A stretch of 12,563 nucleotides of DNA from Brooklawnia sp050943675 (GTDB lineage Bacteria; Actinomycetota; Actinomycetes; Propionibacteriales; Propionibacteriaceae): contig JBMNPP010000064.1 of assembly GCA_050943675.1 (NCBI GenBank), positions 1-12,563 on the forward strand, given 5' to 3'. The position numbers and the translations under genes were made by a program. Under the pieces are notes generated by a model, which saw nothing but the letters and a program-made list of their open reading frames with translations, did not search any database and was not told where the DNA came from. This document shows positions 1 to 7,028 of the stretch, one piece after another (the stretch's first letter is position 1; every line of letters begins with the position of its first letter).

Positions 1-48
1 GTGCCTGGCCACATCATTCACGTAGTCATTGATGGGGGCGGAGGTCAT
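1..48 (-). CDS. N-terminal fragment of a probable HAAS / permease-prefix domain protein (partial)
   Basis: Only the first 16 codons lie in the window, reading MTSAPINDYVNDVARH. The start codon overlaps the stop of the upstream padR gene as ATGA, so the two are almost certainly one operon with coupled translation. An opening such as INDYVNDVARHL is typical of the HAAS or permease-prefix domain proteins that commonly follow PadR regulators in Gram-positive bacteria; that assignment rests mainly on context and is an inference. The rest of the gene is beyond the left edge, so length and membrane segments cannot be judged. Confidence 0.6.
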   Translation of the reverse strand, partial: MTSAPINDYVNDVARH

Positions 49-374
49 GCTGTCTCCTTCAGCAGGGTTTCCATTGCGCTTGACAACAGCCGCCACGCAT
101 CGCGCTGGACGCTGAGTTGGGCACGTCCGGCAGCTGTCAGTGAGTAGTACTTGCGCGGTGGCCCGACAGGGGATTCGCGCCACTCGGTACTGACCAGACC
201 GGAATTCTTCAGCCTGGTGAGCAGGGGATAGATGGTGCCGCTGCTGGCCTGCAGGCCGGGCCGTGCCGCGAGTTCCTCGATGAGCTCAACCCCATAGCGG
301 GACTCGGGATCGAGCAGTGCCAGCACGGCGAGTTCCAGGGACCCCTTGCGTAACTGGGTAAGGGCTTCTTCCAT
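45..374 (-). CDS. PadR-family transcriptional repressor
   Basis: A 109-aa winged-helix regulator, cytoplasmic, expected to bind DNA as a dimer. The PadR signatures are in order: an N-terminal helix entering LRKGSLELAVLALL (residues 8-21), YGVELIEEL (27-35), the recognition region SGTIYPLLTRLKNSGLV (45-61), the wing RKYYSLTAAGR (74-84), then a C-terminal helix for dimerisation. It is the short PadR-s1 type with a single C-terminal helix. The ATG at 374 is chosen because the motif begins right after it. The frame stays open further upstream, but that part is antisense to the ASCH gene. There is no Shine-Dalgarno; a -10 hexamer six bases before the ATG suggests a leaderless message. The gene overlaps its downstream partner by ATGA. 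Such pairs often control envelope or transport functions; the ligand here is unknown. Confidence 0.93.
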   Translation of the reverse strand: MEEALTQLRKGSLELAVLALLDPESRYGVELIEELAARPGLQASSGTIYPLLTRLKNSGLVSTEWRESPVGPPRKYYSLTAAGRAQLSVQRDAWRLLSSAMETLLKETA

Positions 375-380
375 GGGTTC

Positions 381-410
381 ATGGTACTGCCAGCTAGCTG
401 GCGATGCCAA
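381..410 (-). promoter_or_regulatory. padR promoter with palindromic operator in the spacer
   Basis: On the minus strand TTGGCA (410-405) and TACCAT (386-381) are separated by 18 bp, a good -35/-10 pair. The last base of the -10 is seven positions before the ATG at 374, so transcription would begin at or next to the start codon. A perfect 14-bp palindrome, GCCAGCTAGCTGGC (389-402), fills the spacer. A second, weaker inverted repeat, GCCAA-GATG-TTGGC (406-419), overlaps the -35. The position suggests autorepression by PadR; this is inference from placement, since binding is not shown. Confidence 0.6.
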
Positions 411-446
411 GATGTTGGCGGTGCCGATCTGGATTGGTTTCGCTTG

Positions 447-452
447 TAGGCT
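447..452 (+). promoter_or_regulatory. candidate -10 box for a leaderless ASCH message
   Basis: TAGGCT fits the actinobacterial TANNNT -10 pattern and ends six bases before the ATG at 459. No convincing -35 hexamer is present at 16-18 bp upstream. The call depends on spacing and on the absence of a ribosome binding site. Confidence 0.35.
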
Positions 453-458
453 GCTGGC

Positions 459-956
459 ATGAGTACCGAAGACCTGGAAGCCTTCTGGGAACTGGCTCGC
501 CGACGCGCCCGGTTCAACCCGATACCCGGCTACTTCGGTGAAACCCCGCGTGATGTGCTGCGGCCACCAGCCTGGGCATTCGGTGCAACACCCGAGCACG
601 CCGACGAACTCGGCGCACTGGTCGTGGCGGGCACCAAGACAGCCACCGCCAGCGCCCTGTGGGATTACGAGGCCGAGGGTGAACCGCTGCCCGAGGTCGG
701 CACGATGGGTATCGTCCTGGATTCCGCCGGGCGTCCGATGGCATTGATCATCACCACCCAGGTGCGCGTCGTCCCCTTCGACGAGGTGGACGCGGCCCAC
801 GCGCACGCCGAGGGCGAGGGAGACCGCAGCCTGGCCTACTGGCGCGAGGTGCACCAGCGTTTCTTCACCGAGTACGCCGCACACGACCGAGGCTTCGCCC
901 CGGACATGCCGGTGGTCCTCGAACGCTTCGAGATGCTCTACTCAGCGGGCAGTTGA
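459..956 (+). CDS. ASCH-domain protein
   Basis: A 165-aa soluble protein with an ASCH domain, a PUA-like beta-barrel associated with RNA or modified-nucleoside binding; some members act as acetylcytidine hydrolases or ribonucleases. Visible marks are the GTKTAT segment (58-63), which matches the conserved G-x-K-x-x-T loop, the strand-rich core PEVGTMGIVLDSAGRP (78-93), and the late conserved block GEGDRSLAYWREVHQRFF (119-136) common in the longer ASCH proteins of about 150 aa. The protein is longer than the about 100-aa YqfB type. No Shine-Dalgarno precedes the ATG at 459; a TANNNT hexamer, TAGGCT (447-452), sits six bases before it, so it may be leaderless. It is divergent from padR and convergent with the DUF4349 gene. 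The exact substrate is not inferable. Confidence 0.85.
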   Translation: MSTEDLEAFWELARRRARFNPIPGYFGETPRDVLRPPAWAFGATPEHADELGALVVAGTKTATASALWDYEAEGEPLPEVGTMGIVLDSAGRPMALIITTQVRVVPFDEVDAAHAHAEGEGDRSLAYWREVHQRFFTEYAAHDRGFAPDMPVVLERFEMLYSAGS

Positions 957-980
957 ATCAGCTCCCGCCAAACTGTCCTG

Positions 981-1970
981 TCAGGACTGCGGCTGGGTAC
1001 CCGGCTCGGCCTGGTCGACCGGCTCGGCTGGTGGTTTGGCGGTGGTCCCGGCTGACCTGCGTTCCTTGCGCGACAGCGGCGCGGGTTCGCCACGGGCTTC
1101 ACGTCGCCGGCGACGGACGCCTCGGGCGATGAAGTAGCCAGCGATGCCGAGCAGCCAGATGGGTGAGCTGGCGATCACAAAGGTGACCAGGGACGCCAGC
1201 AAAGCGACGGCCGAGCTGATCCCGTTGCGGACTGCGTCCAGGAATCCCCAGTTCGACACGACCGGGCCGGGCTCGGTGAATTCGACGGTCACAGTGGCCA
1301 TTTCGGACTGGCGTTCCAGCCAGGTCACCTGGGCGTCGAGGCTCTCGATCTCGCCGCGCACCCGCCACAGTTCCTGCTCGACTGCCAGGGTCTCTTCGAC
1401 GTTGGCGGCCTCGGCGATCAGGTCGCGCAGTCGCTCCTCGTGGGCCCGCAGGTTCTCCAGCCGTGCCGAGAGGTCGATGTGCTGCTGGGTGACGTCGTCG
1501 GCGGTCTCGGCCTGGTAGACCACCTTGCCCAGTTCGGCGACGTCCTCGGTGAAGGCGCTGATGCCGGCCACTGGGACGCGCACCGTGGCCCAACCGTGCA
1601 GGGCGGCATTGCTGCCCGGTGAGTCATGCACCCAGCCATCGTCGGTGGCCAACTGCATATTCTCCACGGTCGCCGAGTGCTGCTCGGCGAGGTCGCGCAG
1701 TGAGCCCATCGCATCCTCGGTGCTGCCGACCTGCAGGCGCAGCGTCTGGGTGCGGATGATCATCCGATCGGTGTCCTCGACCGGTGCCTGCGGGACCGAC
1801 CCGCCATCGGCCGGGGCCGCCTCCCCGGGGTGGCCCTGAGTCTCCACCTGGGGTGCGCTGTCGCTGCCCCCGCCGCTCATCGGGCTGCTGCAGGCCCCCA
1901 GCAGGGTGGCCCCCAGCACGGCAACGAGACCCAACATCAGACGTACCACCAGAGATGATCTGTGCTGCAT
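981..1970 (-). CDS. DUF4349 domain lipoprotein
   Basis: A 329-aa envelope protein. Residues 1-26 form a lipoprotein signal peptide (charged start, hydrophobic stretch 8-24) ending in lipobox LLGAC with Cys27 as the acylated residue. A Gly/Ser/Pro-rich linker follows (28-66). From about 67 the DUF4349 domain begins with RMIIRTQTLRLQV (69-81). A long coiled coil covers about 162-222 (heptad Leu, dense Glu/Arg), then a beta segment MATVTVEFTEP (224-234), one transmembrane helix (about 251-282), and a basic, low-complexity cytoplasmic tail starting ARGVRRRRREARG. The domain order is the family standard. The function of DUF4349 is unknown; an envelope scaffolding or sensing role is plausible. The ATG at 1970 lacks a Shine-Dalgarno and has TAACAT (1982-1977) six bases upstream, suggesting a leaderless message. 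The gene is monocistronic and convergent with the ASCH gene. Confidence 0.9.
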   Translation of the reverse strand: MQHRSSLVVRLMLGLVAVLGATLLGACSSPMSGGGSDSAPQVETQGHPGEAAPADGGSVPQAPVEDTDRMIIRTQTLRLQVGSTEDAMGSLRDLAEQHSATVENMQLATDDGWVHDSPGSNAALHGWATVRVPVAGISAFTEDVAELGKVVYQAETADDVTQQHIDLSARLENLRAHEERLRDLIAEAANVEETLAVEQELWRVRGEIESLDAQVTWLERQSEMATVTVEFTEPGPVVSNWGFLDAVRNGISSAVALLASLVTFVIASSPIWLLGIAGYFIARGVRRRRREARGEPAPLSRKERRSAGTTAKPPAEPVDQAEPGTQPQS

Positions 1971-1976
1971 GCATTG

Positions 1977-1982
1977 ATGTTA
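1977..1982 (-). promoter_or_regulatory. candidate -10 box for the leaderless DUF4349 gene
   Basis: TAACAT on the minus strand fits TANNNT and ends six bases before the ATG at 1970. The -35 region is poor (GCTGAG at 17 bp). Same geometry as the padR and ASCH starts. Confidence 0.35.
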
Positions 1983-2216
1983 GGCGCGGCCGGACCGGGC
2001 TCAGCGGGTGGCTGCCAACCTTTACCAAACCGTGCCCGCACGCGGGTCGGTGGGCCGGATCAGGTCAGCCCGTAGTGTGATTCGGCAGGGCGCGCGGACA
2101 ACCGGTGATAGCGTCGCAGTGTCGCTGGCTGGGCGGAGGCGACGGCCCAATCGGGCCCGGGCGCAGCGGCGTCCACGCCTCATCCCGTCAGCGGAAACGT
2201 CGTGACTACTTCAGAT

Positions 2217-2220
2217 GAGG
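2217..2220 (+). promoter_or_regulatory. ribosome binding site that fixes the pyc start
   Basis: GAGG lies eight bases before the ATG at 2229, while the in-frame GTG at 2202 has only a weak GGAA ahead of it. The ATG also gives the family's usual opening MFNKILVANRGEIA. This favours 2229. Confidence 0.65.
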
Positions 2221-2228
2221 ATGAGTCG

Positions 2229-5200
2229 ATGTTTAACAAGATCCTGGTGGCAAATCGAGGCGAGATTGCGGTCCGCGCATTCCGGGCAGCGCACGAGCTG
2301 GGTGTTCGGACGGTCGCTGTCTTCGCCCACGAGGACCGCAATTCAGAGCACCGGGTCAAGGCCGACGAGTCGTACCTGATCGGTGAGCCGGGCCACCCCG
2401 TGCAGGCCTACCTGGGCATGGACGACATAATCTCGGTGGCGCTGCGCAGCGGTGCCGAGGCGATCTACCCCGGTTACGGCTTCCTGAGCGAGAACCCGGA
2501 CTTTGCTGCGGCCTGCGCCGATGCAGGGCTGGTCTTCATCGGCCCGTCCGCCGAGACGATCAGACTGGCCGGCAACAAGGTGCGCGCCATCGAGCATGCC
2601 CGCAAGGCCGGCCTGCCGACCCTGGTTTCGTCGTCCCCGACACTCGACTTCGACCAGCTCGAGGCCGACTCTGCCCAGATCGGTTTCCCGCTGTTCGTCA
2701 AGGCGGTGGCCGGTGGTGGCGGACGCGGTATGCGGCGGGTTGATGAAGCCGGGCAATTGCGGGGCCTGGCCGAAACTGCCATGCGCGAGGCGGAGAGCGC
2801 GTTCGGCGACGGTACCGTCTACCTTGAGCAGGCCGTGCTGCGTGCCAGGCACATCGAGGTCCAGATGCTGGCCGACTCCTACGGCGACCAGGTGCACCTG
2901 TTCGAGCGTGACTGCTCGATCCAGCGTCGGCACCAGAAGGTCATCGAGATGGCGCCCGCCCCCGGGCTCAGCGACGAACTGCGTTCAGCCCTGACCGGCG
3001 ACGCCCTCGCCTTCGCCCGCGAAATTGGCTACACCGGCGCGGGCACGGTCGAGTTCCTGCTCGAGACCGAGGGTGAACGTGCTGGTCAATACGTGTTCAT
3101 CGAGATGAACCCGCGCATCCAGGTCGAGCACACCGTCACCGAAGAGGTCACCGATGTCGACCTGGTGCAGGCCCAACTGCGCATCGCGGCGGGCCAATCC
3201 CTGGCCGATATCGGCCTGCACCAGGACCAGATCCAGATGCGGGGCACCGCGATCCAGTGCCGCATCACCACTGAGGACCCCGAGAACTCGTTCCGTCCCG
3301 ACACCGGGGTCATCACCTCGTACCAGTCGGCCTCCGGCGCCGGTATCCGGCTGGACGGCGGCTCGGTCGGGATCGGTGTCGAGATCACCCCGCACTTCGA
3401 TTCGATGCTGGTCAAGGTGACCGCACGCGGCCGCGACTTCCAGACCGCGGTGCGCCGCGCGCTGCGCGCGGTCAGCGAGTTCCAGATCGAGGGCGTGGCA
3501 ACCAATATCTCGTTCCTGCAGGCCGTGCTCAGCGAACCGGATATCACCGCCGGCACATTGTCGACCGCGTTCATCGCCGAGCGCCCACACCTGCTGCGTG
3601 CCCAGCCCCCAGCCGATGGGGGGACGCGGCTGCTGCGCTTCCTGGCCGGTGTCACCGTCAACCGGCCCAACGGCGAGGCCCCCGCGATGGCCGATCCGGC
3701 CGCCAAACTGCCCAGCACGACCGGCATTGAGTTGGTCGACGGTTCGCGGCAGTTGTTGCGCGAAGTCGGCCCGACCGAGTTCAGCCGGCAGCTACGAGCC
3801 CAGGGCCCGGTGGCGATCACCGACACCACCTTCCGCGACGCCCACCAGTCGCTGCTGGCCACCCGGGTGCGGTCGGCTGACCTGCTGGCCGCCGGAGCGG
3901 CCACGGCCGCGCTGATGCCGGGCCTGTTCTCGGTCGAGTGCTGGGGCGGGGCCACCTACGACGTCGCCCTGCGATTCCTCGGCGAGGACCCATGGCAGCG
4001 GTTGGCCGACCTGCGCACCGCCATGCCCAACCAGGCGCTGCAGATGCTGCTGCGGGGGCGCAACACCGTTGGTTACACCCCCTACCCGACCGAGGTCACT
4101 CAGGCGTTCGTCAGTGAGGCGGTTGATACCGGGATCGACATCTTCCGCATCTTCGATGCCCTCAACGATGTCGACCAGCTGCGGCCTGCGGTCGAGGCCG
4201 TCCTGGCCGACGGGCGGGCAGTGGCCCAGGTGGCGCTGTGCTACACCGCTGACCTGCTCGACCCGAACGAGCAGATCTACACCCTCGACTACTACCTGCG
4301 GCTCGCCCAGCAATTCGTCGAGGCCGGCGCCCACTCACTGGCGATCAAGGACATGGCCGGTCTGCTGCGCCCCTATGCAGCCGCCCGGCTGGTCACCGCG
4401 CTGCGTGCCAATTTCGACCTGCCGGTACACCTGCACACCCACGACACCGCAGGTGGGCAGGTCGGCACGCTGCTGGCCGCGATCGAGGCCGGGGTGGACG
4501 CGGTCGACGTGGCAAGTGCGCCGATGTCGGCGACCACCTCGCAGCCGTCGATGTCGGCATTGGTGATGGCCCTCCAGCACACCGAACGCACCCCGGACGT
4601 GCCGGCCGAAGCGGTACTGGCCATGGAGCCCTACTGGGAGGCGGTGCGCAAGATGTATCGCCCCTTCGAATCCGGGCTGCCCGGCCCGACGGGGCGGGTC
4701 TACACCCACGAGATCCCCGGTGGCCAGCTGTCGAACCTGCGGCAACAGGCCACCGCGCTGGGGCTGGCCGACCGGTTCGAGCAGATCGAGGAAATGTATG
4801 CCGCAGCCAACCAGATCCTCGGTCGCCCAACCAAGGTGACCCCGTCGTCCAAGGTCGTTGGCGACCTGGCACTGCACCTGGTGGCCGTGAACGCCGACCC
4901 GGCTGATTTCGCCGAGAATCCGGGGCAGTACGCCCTGCCCGACTCGGTGATCAGTTTCCTGGCCGGCGAACTGGGCACCCCGCAGGGTGGCTGGCCCGAG
5001 CCGTTCCGCAGCAGGGCGCTGGCCGGCCGCGAGGTGCACCTGGCCGAGGGTGAGATCTCTGGTGCGGACGCCGAACTGCTGCGCCAGCCCGGCCGGGTCC
5101 GCCAGCAGACCCTGAACCGGCTGCTGTTCCCCGGCCCGACCCGCGACTACCAGGCATCGCTGGACCAGTACGGGCACCTGGGTGCAGTGCCGACGATGTA

Positions 5201-5630
5201 CTGGTTGTACGGCCTGCGCTCGGGGGAGGAAGCGGTCATCAGGTTCGGCACCGGGCAGCAGAGCACCATCACCCTGGAGGCCATCTCGGAGCCCGACAAG
5301 CGCGCCGAACGCTCCGTGCTGTGCCAGATGGACGGCCAGTTGCGTTCGGTCAAGGTGCGCGACCAGTCCATCAAGGCCGAAGTGGCCCGTGCTGAGCGTG
5401 CCGACCCGAACAACCCGAGCCATGTCGCCGCACCGTTCGCCGGTGCCGTCACCATGCGGGTCACTGAGGGTGAGCAGGTCGAGGCCGGCCAGGTGCTGGC
5501 CGGGGTGGAGGCGATGAAGATGGAATCAACCATCACCGCGCCGCATGCCGGCCGGATCACCCGGGTGGTGCTCAGCGGGCCGACCGCTGTCGAGGGCGGT
5601 GACCTGGTCTGCGTCCTGAGCCCCGCCTGA
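2229..5630 (+). CDS. pyc: Pyruvate carboxylase (single-chain, biotin-dependent)
   Basis: Catalyses ATP- and bicarbonate-dependent carboxylation of pyruvate to oxaloacetate, the main anaplerotic step; cytoplasmic tetramer. At 1133 aa it has the usual full length. Biotin carboxylase domain, about 1-450: opening KILVANRGEIAVRAFRA (4-20), glycine-rich ATP loop around K158 (VKAVAGGGGRGMR), catalytic EMNPRIQVEH at 292-301. Carboxyltransferase domain, about 525-800: DTTFRDAHQS starting at D532, K707 in KDMAGLL (the lysine carbamylated in this family), metal ligands H736 and H738 in HLHTHDTAG. The C-terminal biotin carrier domain has EAMKMES with the biotinyl lysine at K1097, 37 residues from the end. 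No key residue is missing and no frameshift is seen. The gene stands alone; its stop is four bases from the stop of the convergent LAL regulator. The 258-bp region upstream holds a small hairpin (GGCCC-AATC-GGGCC, 2144-2157) but no convincing promoter. A start at GTG 2202 would add nine residues. Confidence 0.98.
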   Translation: MFNKILVANRGEIAVRAFRAAHELGVRTVAVFAHEDRNSEHRVKADESYLIGEPGHPVQAYLGMDDIISVALRSGAEAIYPGYGFLSENPDFAAACADAGLVFIGPSAETIRLAGNKVRAIEHARKAGLPTLVSSSPTLDFDQLEADSAQIGFPLFVKAVAGGGGRGMRRVDEAGQLRGLAETAMREAESAFGDGTVYLEQAVLRARHIEVQMLADSYGDQVHLFERDCSIQRRHQKVIEMAPAPGLSDELRSALTGDALAFAREIGYTGAGTVEFLLETEGERAGQYVFIEMNPRIQVEHTVTEEVTDVDLVQAQLRIAAGQSLADIGLHQDQIQMRGTAIQCRITTEDPENSFRPDTGVITSYQSASGAGIRLDGGSVGIGVEITPHFDSMLVKVTARGRDFQTAVRRALRAVSEFQIEGVATNISFLQAVLSEPDITAGTLSTAFIAERPHLLRAQPPADGGTRLLRFLAGVTVNRPNGEAPAMADPAAKLPSTTGIELVDGSRQLLREVGPTEFSRQLRAQGPVAITDTTFRDAHQSLLATRVRSADLLAAGAATAALMPGLFSVECWGGATYDVALRFLGEDPWQRLADLRTAMPNQALQMLLRGRNTVGYTPYPTEVTQAFVSEAVDTGIDIFRIFDALNDVDQLRPAVEAVLADGRAVAQVALCYTADLLDPNEQIYTLDYYLRLAQQFVEAGAHSLAIKDMAGLLRPYAAARLVTALRANFDLPVHLHTHDTAGGQVGTLLAAIEAGVDAVDVASAPMSATTSQPSMSALVMALQHTERTPDVPAEAVLAMEPYWEAVRKMYRPFESGLPGPTGRVYTHEIPGGQLSNLRQQATALGLADRFEQIEEMYAAANQILGRPTKVTPSSKVVGDLALHLVAVNADPADFAENPGQYALPDSVISFLAGELGTPQGGWPEPFRSRALAGREVHLAEGEISGADAELLRQPGRVRQQTLNRLLFPGPTRDYQASLDQYGHLGAVPTMYWLYGLRSGEEAVIRFGTGQQSTITLEAISEPDKRAERSVLCQMDGQLRSVKVRDQSIKAEVARAERADPNNPSHVAAPFAGAVTMRVTEGEQVEAGQVLAGVEAMKMESTITAPHAGRITRVVLSGPTAVEGGDLVCVLSPA

Positions 5631-5634
5631 GCCG

Positions 5635-6930
5635 CTAGCCCAGGCCTCGCTGGTGTGCCCAGGCCGCTGCCTCGGTACGCGAGCCGGCGCCCAGCTTGGC
5701 CAGGATGTTGCTGACGTGCACGCTGACAGTCTTGGTCGAGACGAACAGTTCGCGGGCGATCTGGCCGTTGCTGCGTCCCTTGGCGACCAGACCGAGCACC
5801 TGCAGTTCGCGGCTGGTCAGGCCACCGGGACGTGCGGCCTCAGCCTGCCCGATGCGCTGCACGAGCTCGGTGTAGCGGACGACGAAATCGCTGGCAGCCA
5901 ATGACTCGGCCAGGGCCAGGTCCGTGGCCACCTGTTCGTGGGCCAGGTCGTGCTCGGCGGCCCGCAGTGCGGCCTCGGCACACCGCAGTCCGGCCCACAG
6001 CGTCAACCAGACCGGACGCAGCTGGGGGCTGACCGCAAGCATCGCCAGCCAGTCGGCGTGGTCCCCGGACGCCTCGGCGGTCTGCCAGGCCGCCAGCAGC
6101 GGAACCAGACTGGTTCGCGGCAGACCGGCCACCGCTTCGGTCAGGGCCTGCGCCTGGTGTTCGCTTTGCCCGCCGGTCTCGCTGAGCGCTGCCTGACAAA
6201 GCCCCACCAGGTACCACGCCGATACCGGGTGCACCAGTGGGGTGGTGTGCAGGACCTCCGTGATCACCCGGGCAGCCTCCCGGTGATCACCGCGCAGCAA
6301 CAGCAGACGTCCCTGCACCCAGCTGAACATCAGCAGCAGCTGCGGCTCCTCATGCAGCGGGGTCGGCGTTGAGTGCACAGCTGCCAGCAGTTGCTCGGCA
6401 CGGTCGAGTTGTCCGCGGTGCAGGGCCAGATCAGCCTGCAGGGTCAGCAACTGCAGCTGGTGGCCCGACGGCGGTGCCAGCTCGAGGGCACGGGTCATCA
6501 GCGTCTCGGCCTGCTGCCATTGGCCCAGGTGGATCAGCGGCTCGGCTGCATTGCCGGCCAGCATGCTTCCGGCATATCGCTCAACACCAAGCGAGCGGGC
6601 ATCGGCGATACCGGCCAGCGCGACATCAGCTGCCCGGCGGTACTGGCCGGCCAGGTTCAGGTAGTGCGACAGGTTGGTCTGGTGCCGCAACTGCTCACGG
6701 TAGGCCCCGCCAGACATCAGCCCGGACAGCTGGGCGATGCCCTTCTCCTCGTCGCCGGTGGCCGCCCAACTGCAGCCCTGCGTGTTGCGCAGCCGGTCGG
6801 GCAACGTTTCACCGGCCGGGGATAGCGCGTCCGCTATGGGGATCGCCCTGTCGCATAGTTCCAGGGCCTGCCGGTAGTCACCACGCAGCATGGCGAGGTT
6901 TGCCTGCAGGTCCAGCACGCTTGCCAGCAC
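5635..6930 (-). CDS. C-terminal TPR and LuxR-HTH half of a split LAL regulator
   Basis: The downstream half of a large ATP-dependent LuxR (LAL) regulator. It is in the same reading frame as the ATPase half at 7024-8445; one TAA separates them. From GTG 6930 it is 431 aa. Most is helical TPR-like repeat (for example LDLQANLAMLRGDYRQALEL, then repeated helical pairs with LHRGQLDRAEQLL and LLRGDHREAARVI). The last about 60 residues are a GerE/LuxR helix-turn-helix with LTSRELQVLGLVAKGRSNGQ and FVSTKTVSVHVSNILAKLG. The HTH looks intact, so an expressed fragment could still bind DNA but would lack the ATPase switch. The open frame continues for 93 bases above 6930 without an ATG or GTG. GAGGAA lies 12 bases before the GTG, longer than ideal spacing, so reinitiation is uncertain. 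Alternatively this is simply the dead end of a pseudogene or a sequencing error has split one gene. Confidence 0.8.
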   Translation of the reverse strand: MLASVLDLQANLAMLRGDYRQALELCDRAIPIADALSPAGETLPDRLRNTQGCSWAATGDEEKGIAQLSGLMSGGAYREQLRHQTNLSHYLNLAGQYRRAADVALAGIADARSLGVERYAGSMLAGNAAEPLIHLGQWQQAETLMTRALELAPPSGHQLQLLTLQADLALHRGQLDRAEQLLAAVHSTPTPLHEEPQLLLMFSWVQGRLLLLRGDHREAARVITEVLHTTPLVHPVSAWYLVGLCQAALSETGGQSEHQAQALTEAVAGLPRTSLVPLLAAWQTAEASGDHADWLAMLAVSPQLRPVWLTLWAGLRCAEAALRAAEHDLAHEQVATDLALAESLAASDFVVRYTELVQRIGQAEAARPGGLTSRELQVLGLVAKGRSNGQIARELFVSTKTVSVHVSNILAKLGAGSRTEAAAWAHQRGLG

Positions 6931-7022
6931 CAGGCTGGGCGGTTCCTCAGCGATTAACTCCAGGGCCGCGACCAGGCTCTGCTCAGCCCCCGGCAGACCC
7001 GCGAACTTCAGGGCGCGGGCGC

Positions 7023-7028
7023 ATTATA
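7023..7028 (-). other. In-frame TAA interruption of the LAL regulator, coinciding with a TATAAT
   Basis: On the minus strand the sequence reads CTG GTA TAA TGC GCC, with TAA as codon 474 of the regulator frame. A change of one base from TAC or TAT (Tyr) would produce it. The same bases form a perfect TATAAT hexamer, but no -35-like sequence lies 16-18 bp upstream. Frame, codon use and protein character are continuous across it, so it is a recent nonsense change, a base-call error, or less likely a natural split. Confidence 0.75.

Noticed and set aside
375..884. Upstream extension of the padR reading frame to 279 aa
   Set aside because: It is antisense to the ASCH gene; the PadR motif starts at 374, directly after a promoter and palindrome.
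975..987. GTCCTG-T-CAGGAC inverted repeat between the ASCH and DUF4349 genes as a terminator
   Set aside because: Once a real loop is allowed only four base pairs remain, and it overlaps the DUF4349 stop with no U-run.
2202..2228. GTG at 2202 as pyc start
   Set aside because: Weak ribosome site, and the added nine residues are not part of the family opening; ATG 2229 has GAGG at good spacing.
1971..2228. A defined promoter for pyc in the 258-bp gap
   Set aside because: TAGTGT (2073-2078) and TAGCGT (2109-2114) fit TANNNT, but neither has a -35 partner, so I could not choose one.
4335..5423. Long minus-strand open frame opposite pyc (362 aa)
   Set aside because: Antisense of a fully conserved gene in GC-rich DNA; composition (His, Gln, Gly, Arg) is typical of shadow frames.
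5631..5634. A terminator between pyc and the LAL regulator
   Set aside because: Only four bases separate the stops and no stable hairpin was found around them; termination must lie inside the opposite gene or depend on Rho.
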